A stretch of DNA of 64,000 nucleotides. Origin: Epichloe hybrida (Eukaryota > Ascomycota > Sordariomycetes > Hypocreales > Clavicipitaceae). The stretch covers positions 3,968,001 through 4,032,000 of the forward strand of contig JAFEKR010000002.1 in the NCBI GenBank assembly GCA_019022495.1. The letters run 5' to 3'. A program made the position numbers and the translations under genes. Shown piece by piece: positions 11,692 through 21,840 of this stretch (within the stretch, counting starts at the first letter, position 1; every line of letters begins with the position of its first letter). The notes below the pieces were generated by a model. That model was not told the DNA's origin and did no database searches. It saw only the letters and a list, made by a program, of their open reading frames with translations.

Positions 11692-13643
11692 GATGGATTT
11701 GCCGTCCTCAGGGTACAGGAATGCAACGAGTCTTTGGGGAGAAATTTTTATTTTGAAAGTCGGGAATGTGGGTTCATCAAGGGAAAAGCACGACGCTGCG
11801 TGAGTTCCAGTCTATGGGCAAGTGCGAGTTGGTGATGGTGGTGACGGTGCAGCGTTCTCGTCGAGCCTTTCTTTGCATGGGCTGCCTGCAGTTCCTACAG
11901 AAACGCGAGTGGCGTAATAAATTGCCGTGGCTGGGGTGCACGCAAAAGAGGTTGGGCTGGGGCTGCATCGACAGCAGCGTCTTTTCCCAACAGCGTCACG
12001 CGCTGGTAATAGCTGATGAGAGGGCCTTTAATGGTGGAATCAAAAGTTGGCAGGTTATTCTGCACATATGTAATATTAGACAGACTGGTTTTTTGTGTTA
12101 CGACAAGGCTGCATCAACCCCCCCTGCTGGGTCGGCGGGTTGATGACGCACCGAGTAAACAAGCCCTTGTGGCTGGCCGGGCAACCCCCTCTCCTCTTTC
12201 TCCAACACCGAGGCTCCCTGCCCTCTCCGCCACCTTGACAAAAACACCGTTTCGACATGTTGGCAAGCTCACAGACTTATCGCAACGGCACGATAGACGT
12301 AAATTGACGGGTTGGGCAATCTATTCCCGCGCACAAGGTATTTCTTTGACCAAGCCGGCCGCCATCCGTACTTTCCACCATCATTCCAAACACGTTCTCT
12401 CACAAATGGTTTGCCATTTACCACATCTATCGTCTGCTACATTCCTTTCCCGTCCTGTCATTTCGTTTTCATCAAGCCCATCATCAACCCAAGCGACCTC
12501 CTTCCCACATTGTCTCTCCGCAACCATACATCTTCAATCTGTATCAGAACAACACCAAATGCCATGTACAAAATACCTGCCACTCTGAATTCGCCAGCTC
12601 TGCAGCAGCTTCGACCAAGCAACCCACCAGCACCTGCACCTGCATCATGATCCAATTAACAAAGTAAAAGGCCAGCTAAAGCAACTATAATTTCAACAAG
12701 AAAAGCAAACACAAAGTAGATGCCATCCTAGTCGTAACAATAACAAAACGCGCAACGGGCCCGTGAGGCGTGAGAGGGTGCGAACCCCCATTGTCCATAC
12801 AGTCTATATAGCTTTGATGGCATCGAGAGATTTAGGAAATGCGTGCATGACAGACAGCACTTCCTTGGGTCTCCCTGCCATGCATGTTGGCGATATGCCT
12901 GCTGCCGCACATGGATGGACAGGATATGCGATTCCAGAGTGGACATGTTGATTATGTGACTTGTCGAAAGACAAGAAAAGTAAAATGACAAATGGGGAGT
13001 AAAACAAATCAGTACATGTCCGAAACAACACGAGCCCCGACATCAAAATCTGACATGCTGCCTCTGAGGCAATGAGGCAATAATTTGCTACAACCGAGCC
13101 AACATGCACATGAAGCATTTGTCCGGCAAAATACAGCTCATGAGGCGGAGAGCGAAACAAGATCAATTCTCATCCATCGCGGAAAAAAAAGAGAAAAAAC
13201 ACTCGGGGGTATCAAGCTTTTCTGGGTCTCCAGCAATGACAAGCCGGACCTATACAATCCGCAGTAGTGAAAGGAGCGCGAAGCGTGCGACAAAGTCGCC
13301 TCGTCGAATCACCAGACACCTCGAGGCCTGGCATCAAAACATACTCAAGGTGGAATGTCCAGCAGTAATTGATAGAAACATTGAAGAATGAGAAGAAAAT
13401 GGAACGCTTGCTTTGGAGGAAAAAAGAAGAGCCGAAGGACTCGAGGACGAAGAGGAGGAGAAAAGTTCCAAAGGACAAAGACGGAGGGGACCCGAATATA
13501 ACTTGCGAAAACCATTAAAAGATATCAGAGTAGCTTGAGAAGTCAGATAAGTCGATCGTGTAGCGAATCGGCGATTTATGTTTAGCTCATTAGGGGTGTC
13601 GTCAAAGTCGTGAACATCGTTTTCCAGAAAAATAAATTCATCA
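11692..13643. other. Gene-free region
   Basis: The sequence between two minus-strand genes shows no frame with protein-like composition or recognisable domains. It should contain the promoter of the membrane protein gene (high-coordinate side of 11691) and the 3' UTR of the disordered-protein gene. Confidence 0.5.
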
Positions 13644-15464
13644 TCAAAAGAATCCGCCAGGGTAGTCATAGGGAGCATGACTGGGTGCGTAGCCTCTGCT
13701 CTGGGAATCGGATTGACTAGGGGCATGGGGTCGGTAAGGCAAAGTCTTGCGCTCTACGCGGCTCCGAGAATCGTCAAGCTGGGGAAGAATCATGCTCGCT
13801 TTGTCGCTGCCCTGACGGGAACCTCCGCCCCCTCGAGTTGTAAAGACAATCTCGCCACCGTCGTCGCATTCAATCTCAGCGCCGGGAACACGGACACGGG
13901 CGCCGCCAGAAACTTTGATGGTGAAGTCTTCACTGTTGTATGAAGTGCGTGTAATACCTGTTGCGTTGCTTCGCTTGTAGTCGCTGTCGTCCCGGCTACC
14001 GCTGCTTCGTGTGGAACGGCTGCTAGCCACTCCGTCTCGCTTGCCGGCTTTCCGCAGGGACTCTGCAGTCAAAGGCATCTGCGGGTTACCACTCACGGCT
14101 TCCTGGTATCTCAAAGCGTCATTATACTTGTCATCATCGAGACCAACCCCACCAGAAGGCAGGGCATTTGAGCCGTACATGGAAGACCGCCGTCGTCGGG
14201 TCGACGCTGGCACAACATCGTAGTCGTGGTGATCGTATGCTGTAGAGCTACGCCTTGACCGAGGTACAACAGCACGCCGGTCATCAAACGATGCGTTGGG
14301 AGAAATGTCATGGAACAGGTCCTCGTCGCCCAAAAAGTCGCCGTCTTCGTATCCAGGCTGGTCAATTGCAAATCCCACGGATCTCCGATGAACCACCGGG
14401 GGTCTTGATTGGGTTTGGCGGGATGGCGGACGTTGCTGTGGCGCGGGCGGGCGATACGGCGTGTTTGGTGGGAGTGCAGACTGCGGCCGAATTGGAACAA
14501 GGTCTGGAGGTGGCATCCTCCTTCGGTCGTCTTCTGCCCGTCTTGAGCGTGAGGGCCGGCGTGATACGGGACGCATGGGAGGCGGGTCATCCAGATAGTC
14601 CTCGCGATCGTAGTAATCTTTAGGCGGCGGGGGCGGTGGTGGCTTCTGATATCCCATTGCCGAAGCAGGTCTGGTCTCGAACCGCTGTCTCAAGTGATTG
14701 TGCGGATTTGCAGCGACCACGCCATCAAAGAATCCAGGAACAGGGCCGACGGGTGAAGGCGGTGGAGGGGCTGCAAACCCGCCTGGAGATGCACCGGGTC
14801 CTTGCCATATCGGAGTAGGAGGAAACGTGCCAACGGGAAAGGGAGCAGCGGCATGACGGGGCGGATGCCACGCCATATTCTCAGGAGGCCTAGGAGGTTG
14901 CCCGGCGTAGTAGCTGACAGGTCGTGTTTGGGCTCTAGGGCGACTTCCAGAGATGGCCGGTTGCTGCACACCGTAGCTCGCGGGGTTGTCTACATGACCT
15001 CTTTTGTACGAGGACTGGCTCACGACGGGCTGTGTGGCCGATTGCTTCAGCGACGTCGGCCGTTGTTTTCGAAGTGGTCGAGGTGCATCCTGGGCCGTGG
15101 CCCGTCGGTCTTCTTCGTCCTCCCTCAGCCTCCGATCTTTTCTCTGTCGCTCACGATCGCGAGCTCTCTGTTCGGGGTCGCCACGGTCCTTCTCAGATGG
15201 ACGCCTTGACGCTGGCTTTTCTCTCTTCTCCGCAACACCGCGAAAATCGGACTCATTGAAGCTGACGCTGGCGGACGAAGACCTTAAATTGCCCGGCCGT
15301 TTGTCGGAGCGCGATCTGCTCGTGTTGGCCTTGGATGGGCTCACAGGTGCCTCAGATGTGGCATACTTGCGGGTGCCGGGCTTGCCATTGATGGAGCTAC
15401 CAGAGTCTTCATCCGCGTCCTCGACATGTGCCACACGGGAATAGCTTTTGGAGCTCGATGACAT
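13644..15464 (-). CDS. Disordered proline/arginine-rich protein (unknown function)
   Basis: A 606-residue intronless protein with low-complexity composition. The first third is Ser/Arg/Lys-rich with a charged DRERQRKDRR stretch. The middle is proline-rich, with runs of up to seven prolines and several PxxP-like sites (about residues 190-360) that could bind SH3 or profilin-type partners. The C-terminal third contains repeated RRSS phosphorylation-like sites and one more ordered segment at about residues 520-560 (SEDFTIKVSGGARVRVPG), predicted to be beta-rich. No catalytic motif is visible. The ATG at 15464 gives an N-terminal MSSSSKS. Function unknown. The composition resembles fungal polarity or cell-wall scaffold proteins, but that is only a guess. 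Confidence 0.78.
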   Translation of the reverse strand: MSSSSKSYSRVAHVEDADEDSGSSINGKPGTRKYATSEAPVSPSKANTSRSRSDKRPGNLRSSSASVSFNESDFRGVAEKREKPASRRPSEKDRGDPEQRARDRERQRKDRRLREDEEDRRATAQDAPRPLRKQRPTSLKQSATQPVVSQSSYKRGHVDNPASYGVQQPAISGSRPRAQTRPVSYYAGQPPRPPENMAWHPPRHAAAPFPVGTFPPTPIWQGPGASPGGFAAPPPPSPVGPVPGFFDGVVAANPHNHLRQRFETRPASAMGYQKPPPPPPPKDYYDREDYLDDPPPMRPVSRRPSRSRRAEDDRRRMPPPDLVPIRPQSALPPNTPYRPPAPQQRPPSRQTQSRPPVVHRRSVGFAIDQPGYEDGDFLGDEDLFHDISPNASFDDRRAVVPRSRRSSTAYDHHDYDVVPASTRRRRSSMYGSNALPSGGVGLDDDKYNDALRYQEAVSGNPQMPLTAESLRKAGKRDGVASSRSTRSSGSRDDSDYKRSNATGITRTSYNSEDFTIKVSGGARVRVPGAEIECDDGGEIVFTTRGGGGSRQGSDKASMILPQLDDSRSRVERKTLPYRPHAPSQSDSQSRGYAPSHAPYDYPGGFF

Positions 15465-17006
15465 GTTGAGGTCTGCAGGTGAACTGAATATCGCGAGGTT
15501 ATGCCTCGGCGAAGTTGAACAGGGTCAACTCGCTCAGCCCTCTAGTCGCGCGCAGGGGGGGAATGGATGGAGAATGGTTTTCTGCCCAAACACCAGTCGA
15601 CTTTTTGGCGGTGGGCGCCGGTCTTGGTGGGACTTGGGAAGGCTTTTTTGTCCTTTGCGGGCTCTAGGCTCTTAAAGGTGATGCGACTGCCCTCGAGTCG
15701 GGAGCGAGGGAGATCCCGCTTGTGGGGGAGGGGGTTGAGTGCGCAATTTGGGAGAGGAGAGGGGGGGGGTCAAATTCGACAGGCGCCGTTAATTAGCTGC
15801 TCGATGAGGCTTAAAACAAACCGTGGGCTCTGGAAATGCCGGGCGTTGGACGGTGACCCGCAAGGACCCAGAGGTGACGACGGCGTTGGAGCAAGGGGGG
15901 AAAGAAGAAGCGAAGAGAGAGGAGAAGGCAGAGACAACAAGGCGAATTTGGGCAGCGCCTCAATGGGTGACAGAGACCTGATCTGAGCTAACAATGCTGA
16001 GTGCCACCGGCACCCAATGCCCAAGGGAGAATATCAGTCTGCAGACAGGCAAAAGGCAGTAATTTTTTTTTTAGATGTCGAGCTGGCTGTGTGTCAATGG
16101 CCGGCCCCTCGGAGGGAAGACGAGCCCAGAGAGAACAAGAAAACCGAGAGCGGCAGACTGATGGTTTTGATGGGTGGTGACTAAAAGACTGATGACCGAC
16201 GAGAATCCATTCTGTCAGCACGCAGAGCATGGAGGAGACGTATTTCTATGACACAGCTGGGCCAGCAGGCAGACTGAAAATTATTGGGCTTTGGCACATG
16301 CTGTCTGTCTGCTTCTCCCACCATCCAATCCCACGTAATCCGTAGTCCAGTCTCCGTGTCTCCATCCTAGCACAGCACGGCGCAACACTCGACCCAGCCT
16401 GAAGCACCGAGAGGCATAAGGGTGAAGGGTCCGGCCAGTAACAGGTGGACGAGACGAGCTGGACACGCAAACGCTTCGGGGCGCATTCAAGTCGGAAGCA
16501 AGACGGTCCCCGACAGAGCAATCCCATTTCGAGCAGGTCAACGAGAAATTCCGAGAGGAGGCCTACGAAAGGGGAGGTGGAAGAAGACGCACCGGCGGCG
16601 TGAGGGAATGGGTGTGTGCTTATAATAACATGGGCCAGCAACGAAACTCCTCTTCTTGTTTCCCTTCTCATCTCCACTTGTCTGTCTCTGACTCTGATTC
16701 GGGCTCTGCGTGTCCATGGTAACATTGGCAGACGAAGACTGTTCGAAAACGTGTTGGGTGCCTTGAAATCTGTCCCATTCATTGTTCGATCTCAGTGTTG
16801 GGTCCAGATCCACAATCAAGACCCGGAGTGGAGGGTGGAGGAATGAAAAGTGTCTTCATTCAAGATTGACGGACAGACGGACAGCAAAAGAGAGAGAGAG
16901 AGGAGACACAGACGGCATTGCCTGGTGATGATGATGCATTATTGGGTCATCGGAGTGAGGGGGGTGGGTGGATGGGCTAGAAGCCCAGAATGCGAGATTT
17001 GCTGGG

Positions 17007-17060
17007 GTGGCTGCAGTGGCTGCAGTGGCTGCAGTGGCTGCAGTGGCTGCAGTGGCTGCC
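17007..17060. repeat. GTGGCTGCA minisatellite
   Basis: Six perfect or near-perfect copies of the 9-bp unit GTGGCTGCA in direct repeat; the last copy ends in C. Being a multiple of three, it reads open in several frames and creates spurious frames of Trp-Leu-Gln or Ala-Val-Ala repeats. Confidence 0.9.
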
Positions 17061-17803
17061 AACACAGCAAAGTATCAAATATCAACGTCAAGACGAAGCG
17101 CTGCTGGATTACGCAGCGGAAGTCCAAGTTCCCTCATCTTATCCAAGTTGGACGTCATCGACTGGACTGAACCAGAAAGACACGCCTGGCTGCTCCTTCG
17201 TTCTTCTAAGCTGGTAAGCTCGTCTTGTTGTAAATGGCAAGTGCGACCTGACGATGTTTCACTGGCCTCCCACATTCATCGACCCAGGCCAAGGTCGCCA
17301 ATCTCACTGACGAGTGGACCCGGGCAGGCTTGTTATTTGCAGTGGTCAGTCTCGCCTTGCTGGCCGTCCCTGGTGCCCCAGACGGAAGGGGGTCACAATG
17401 GCTGGACCCCTACGGACGTACATTGTACGAACCCAACTCCACTTATACCACTACATATAATAGGGCATATACCACCTATAATTAGCCCCCATAGCCCCTG
17501 TACATAGCTCCTTGACCTATTTAACTTCCTAACGAACCAACTTCCTGACTTCCTAATTGTAAGTGAATTCGCATGTAGTCTTTGACATACTGTATACTTA
17601 CTATATGCAGATTTTCACCGCCTACCTAATTAGGATCCAGAGGCTCCACCGTGGCTGATACGAGGCGAACTTTGCTGGAGCCAACCAGACAGGGCCACCC
17701 CTGCGATCTATGCCCTACATGTAGATGCTTCAAGCCTGAACATGCTTCATCGAATTGCCTCCTGCCTGCCTGCCTGCCTGCTTAAGGTAGGTAGGTACAT
17801 GTA

Positions 17804-17881
17804 CGGTGGGTTCAGGTAATTTCAAAAACGTCGCCCGCGATCATGTACCAGATAATTTTCGGAAATACCTGAGACCCACTG
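17804..17881. mobile_element. 78-bp TA-flanked inverted-repeat element (MITE-like)
   Basis: The left arm beginning CGGTGGGTTCAGGTAATTTC and the right arm ending GAAATACCTGAGACCCACTG are imperfect reverse complements of about 20 bp. A TA dinucleotide lies immediately outside both ends (17802-17803 and 17882-17883), and further outward the symmetry weakens. TA target duplications and CAGT-type ends are typical of the Tc1/mariner (pogo/Fot1) superfamily. The element is far too short to code for anything, so it would be a non-autonomous MITE. An alternative is a transcribed hairpin or palindromic terminator. Confidence 0.55.
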
Positions 17882-18580
17882 TATATGTATGTACAAGCAC
17901 CACAGCCCAACTGTGGATCTGTCTAATAAAATCGAGCGTCGAGATGTCCGAGGGCATTTTAGGCTACAGCGCTGTAATGCACTTCGACTTTTCCTGTTGC
18001 TCCTGGCAGGCGAATCCTGCCTGGAACGAGAGCCAGAGGTGAAAGAAGGCTTCATCCCACCGGTGCTCTTGGGCCATCCTACGCTCATCCCATCCCCCCC
18101 CCCCCCGCCTTCGGGAGTCAGGACGTGCAAGGCCACTTTTTACTGCTCGCGTCTTTGTCTGCCTGACGAACTTGGCGCCGCCCGGGGTGGCGGATCGGGT
18201 ATCAACCACGGAGCACGGAGTACAACAACGGCTCTCCTCCAAGGAGATCAGAGAAACATGCGTAATCCGCAACAGGCGTTGGTCTCCTTCGCAATCCAGC
18301 TACGGCCTCGCCATCGTTGCCATCTGAGCATTGATACGGGAACAAGTCATACTGCGAGACGGACGACGCGCCGGCACCACGTCCGCTATTAATCGTCATG
18401 ATTCATGATCACCTCGGAGCCAATCATCGACAAGCCTCATCATGCAAGCCTCCATGTCACACATCATCTTTTCCTGAATGTAGGACCGACTTTGGATCCC
18501 CGTTCTGATCCGAGTCATAACCTTTTTGTTTGCTCATTTCGTCTTGAAGGAGTCATGGCAATGCGATGCAAGCCTTTTCC

Positions 18581-18605
18581 GTCACGTCACGTCACGTCAC
18601 GTCAC
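18581..18605. repeat. GTCAC pentanucleotide array
   Basis: Five perfect tandem copies of GTCAC. The unit contains the TGAC/GTCA half-site recognised by many bZIP factors, but there is no adjacent gene to connect it with. Confidence 0.85.
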
Positions 18606-20664
18606 GCCAGGCCCTGTCGACGCCATGAACTGAATTGCCTAGTCAGCTGCTCCGAACGTGATTGCCTGTTTCCTCCCTGCTGGATGACTATAACATCCGG
18701 ACGTGCCCAAATTTCTCCCTCTTCACACATGGTCCATGGATCGGCTATTGCCGCTTCTGTAACCCAACTCGGTACGCCTTAGCCGATGAGGGTCCCTTTT
18801 CGACTCCGACGACAACTTCATCGTCCTGGCTAATTCAACATGGAAATGACACTGAGCAGGCTGTACTGTGCATTTCCCGAAATCCATCTTCTTTCCCATG
18901 GCTGTAAAACGCACCGACTGGTCTTGAGAAATTCCAGTATCAATTTCTGCATTACTTTATTCAATGACGAGCACTTCAGACAGCCAGCTAAGCCAGCATT
19001 TTGAAGGGTAAACGATCATTATGTAGCAAGAGGTCTATTGGTTTTTTTTTTTATAATGATGCACCGAGACCAGGGTCTCCCACTTTCGCAGCACCTGTCA
19101 CCATCTTGGGACTGTGAACACAAACCGGCTGCACATCCCCACTCGACCTCATGAATCTCGCTCTCGTTTCCGTAGTAGTGAGGAAATTCCAACGATCACA
19201 AATAAGCCATGAGCAATCTGCGGGCGTCAACCCACCTCGCGAAGTACTTCGCGATATCCTCTTGATATCTCGCAGCAACAAGGCATGCGGGCACGTTGCA
19301 CACGCACGCGCACACTCGTCCACAACGTCTCGTGCCGACTTATTCACTGCCCTCCTCATGTGTCGAGGTCAAATCCGGTAAAAACATGTACAGTGATTGG
19401 CCCGGGCGACACCCCCTTCACCTGTCGATACACCTGCCATTTCCCCCGCTGGGAGGTCATCATGTTCTGGCTTCGTATAACGGGTCGGCCAAGACCATGA
19501 CTTGCCGGACCCTTGAAAAGCTTCTGTATTGTAATTCTTCGTTTTTTTTCTTCTTCCTTTCAAACGCTCCTAGCGGCTCGGGAAAATTAAGATTGAGAGG
19601 TGCAGTTTTGCGTCTTGTGGAAGGGTACATCTAGTGGATGGTGAATCGAGGACGTAAAGGGACCATGCTGACTGCTTAAGCAGTGCCGAAACGCCCATCT
19701 TTCTAGTATGATTCAAGGTAGGCCCGGATCTGCCGACTTACATACATGCCCGTCAGGTCGTCATCCGACAGCGAATTGCGAGCAGTAAAAACACCCAGCC
19801 AAGCTGTTCAAGTGTGTTCCCTCTCAGATGATTTGTCCTATGGGTTGTGCGGCTTTTCATAGCACCGTGCCATTGATGCCCGAAATGCAGTGTGTCATGG
19901 TATGCCGTGAAGAACCCAATTCTTCCGAGATGGCACAGCCTGCCTCGTGAGTATATCCCGGTACTATATGGTTTCAGAAGCAGGCTGTTGGGGGAATATT
20001 TGAAAAAAGAATCACAAAGGGCTCATGCTCAAAGCGCAAGTGTACACACGAGAATCACTTAGCCGTGCAAATAAGTTTTCCAGCCAGCTCGGGCCGTTGC
20101 GACTGAACTCCCGTACACCGCTTCTTCGCCCAACAGAGCAGAGCAGCGCAGGTTGCTTCGTTGCAGATGGGCTGCAACCTCCTCTGTTGAGCTGTGCGTG
20201 CGTTCGGTTCGGTGGCGCGTCTGGTGGCGACATGTGCATGATCGTAGGATCGACGGACAAGACCGCATGCAGAAGCGGGTGGATTGGTTGGGGGGGGGAT
20301 GTGGGATATTCATGCACCGCCGTGATGGGTTCAGAAACTTCATTTCATCATTACAAAAGCCTTGGTCGTCGAGGCTGATTCTGATTTATATCTGGTTGGG
20401 GTTTATCGTTTTGTTGTATTTTGACCTAGGGTGGGGACCTGGCAACATGAGGAAATCATCACTGAGGAACATGATAAGTCTAGACAATTCGTGCCAAGGA
20501 TGACGGAGACCGAGCAATATCGCGAAAAGCTTTGTATTCGTGGATGAGGAGTCCAGTGGCGAGGAGACCGTGCCCTAGCAGAGGCACATTTTGAATCCAT
20601 AGAAGAAAAGAAGACCAACGCCTATAATTTAGTCGTATCCCCGTAGACAACGACGGACGAATTC

Positions 20665-21840
20665 CTACGTTTGAATGCGAATGTGCAAATCGCTTACCAC
20701 AGGCCGATGGTCCGAGAAGCGAATCTGGTCATCAAAGCTGTTTGCTAGCACGCCAAACGTCTCGACCTTTGCCGTCGTCGGCTCCTGGACGAACAAAAAA
20801 TCGATCCTCTGTGGGTGCTCGCTGGGCTCCCCGAAGCTGGTGTACGTCAAACGATTACCATAGTGTTTGCTCTCGGGGACCAGGTCAGATACATCGGACA
20901 TGCCGGACCCAGGCGCCGTCATCATCTTGTATGCCTCATCGTCAGGCTGGCTGTTGAAATCGCCGCCGACGAGAACAGCCGAGGGCGGCGGTTGCGCCCT
21001 ATCTCTGCCGCGGCTCCATTCGTCGGCAAATTTGATGAGGAGCTTTGCGCTGTTCTTGCGCGCCTCCACGCCGACATGGTCAAAGTGAGTGCTCATGACG
21101 ACGACTTTTGCATCCGTGGCTCGGTGCGAGAAGAGTCCGATGGTGACGATCCTGTTGAGCGCGGCGTCCCATCCGCGAGACGGCCTCTCGGGCGTGCTGC
21201 TCAGCCATCTTGTCTCGCTGTGCTCGCAGGCCCAGGTGTCAGAGCGATAGAAGATGGGCGAGAATTCCTCATCTGTTTCGCCTTTGCCGCGACCACGACC
21301 AATGTGCGCCCATGGCTTGCCCAGCTGCGCCTGGATGTCGTTCAGCTGCGAATACAGGCTCTCTTGGAGACAGAGGAAGGGGCTCTCGTGGCCAGCGGAG
21401 ATGAATCGGAGCTGTGCGCAGACCTTGGGACACCGCACCTCCCATGGCTGCTCGCCCAGAACCCGCTCGCTCTTGTTGGTCGCGAACCGAATATTGAAGC
21501 TCACTAGCCGCAGGGGCATCGTAGCATGGTGTGTCTCAACGTCCATGGTCACAGAGGTCTCGGGCGATATGATCTGCTGCTCCTGCTGGTCGCCCAGTTG
21601 AAGTTGTCGGTCGGAGGATTTACCCATCTGCGACGCAGGGTTGTCTTCGGGCAACGAGGGGCTCGCAAGTGGACGACGGTGTGGATTCAGGAACTGCCGA
21701 TTGCTGGAGAAGAAGTGGCTACTACACCAGGATAGCAGCACACAGAAGATGAGACAGGAGGCGAGGCCGACTTGGAAATGGCTCGACGACCTGATTTCGC
21801 GCCTTCGTGCAGTCAGGCCATGAGCAGTTGTGGTCCTCAT
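20665..21840 (-). CDS. Membrane-anchored endonuclease/exonuclease/phosphatase (EEP) family protein
   Basis: Mg-dependent phosphodiester hydrolase fold (391 residues from the ATG at 21840; further upstream the frame offers only TTG). The N-terminus has a hydrophobic segment at about residues 25-45, which could anchor the enzyme or act as a signal. The catalytic set is complete in order: SFNIRFAT, FLCLQES (metal-binding Glu), THFDHVG (HxD), GGDFNSQPDD (Asp/Asn), IDFLFV and FSDHRPVV (terminal Asp-His pair). The layout resembles small secreted or membrane-bound EEP proteins of fungi and bacteria. The substrate (nucleic acid, phosphoinositide or other) cannot be told from these motifs. No introns. 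Confidence 0.85.
   Translation of the reverse strand: MRTTTAHGLTARRREIRSSSHFQVGLASCLIFCVLLSWCSSHFFSSNRQFLNPHRRPLASPSLPEDNPASQMGKSSDRQLQLGDQQEQQIISPETSVTMDVETHHATMPLRLVSFNIRFATNKSERVLGEQPWEVRCPKVCAQLRFISAGHESPFLCLQESLYSQLNDIQAQLGKPWAHIGRGRGKGETDEEFSPIFYRSDTWACEHSETRWLSSTPERPSRGWDAALNRIVTIGLFSHRATDAKVVVMSTHFDHVGVEARKNSAKLLIKFADEWSRGRDRAQPPPSAVLVGGDFNSQPDDEAYKMMTAPGSGMSDVSDLVPESKHYGNRLTYTSFGEPSEHPQRIDFLFVQEPTTAKVETFGVLANSFDDQIRFSDHRPVVSDLHIRIQT

Larger units (their letters stand above)
15465..20664. other. Large gene-free region (about 5 kb)
   Basis: No supported gene. Contents I can name: a 9-bp minisatellite (17007-17060), a more A+T-rich patch (about 17430-17640), GCCT and GGTA microsatellites (17755-17800), a 78-bp TA-flanked inverted-repeat element (17804-17881), a GTCAC array (18581-18605) and A/T homopolymers. 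Open frames here have atypical composition and overlap each other on both strands. The region could contain non-coding transcripts, but nothing in the sequence proves it. Confidence 0.5.

Noticed and set aside
16246..16782. Minus-strand frame of 178 codons
   Set aside because: No recognisable motif, starts and stops arbitrarily, and competing frames on both strands are equally long.
16968..17507. Frame with Ala-Val-Ala repeats
   Set aside because: The repetitive part is only the 9-bp minisatellite read in a frame that cannot close; the rest is not protein-like.
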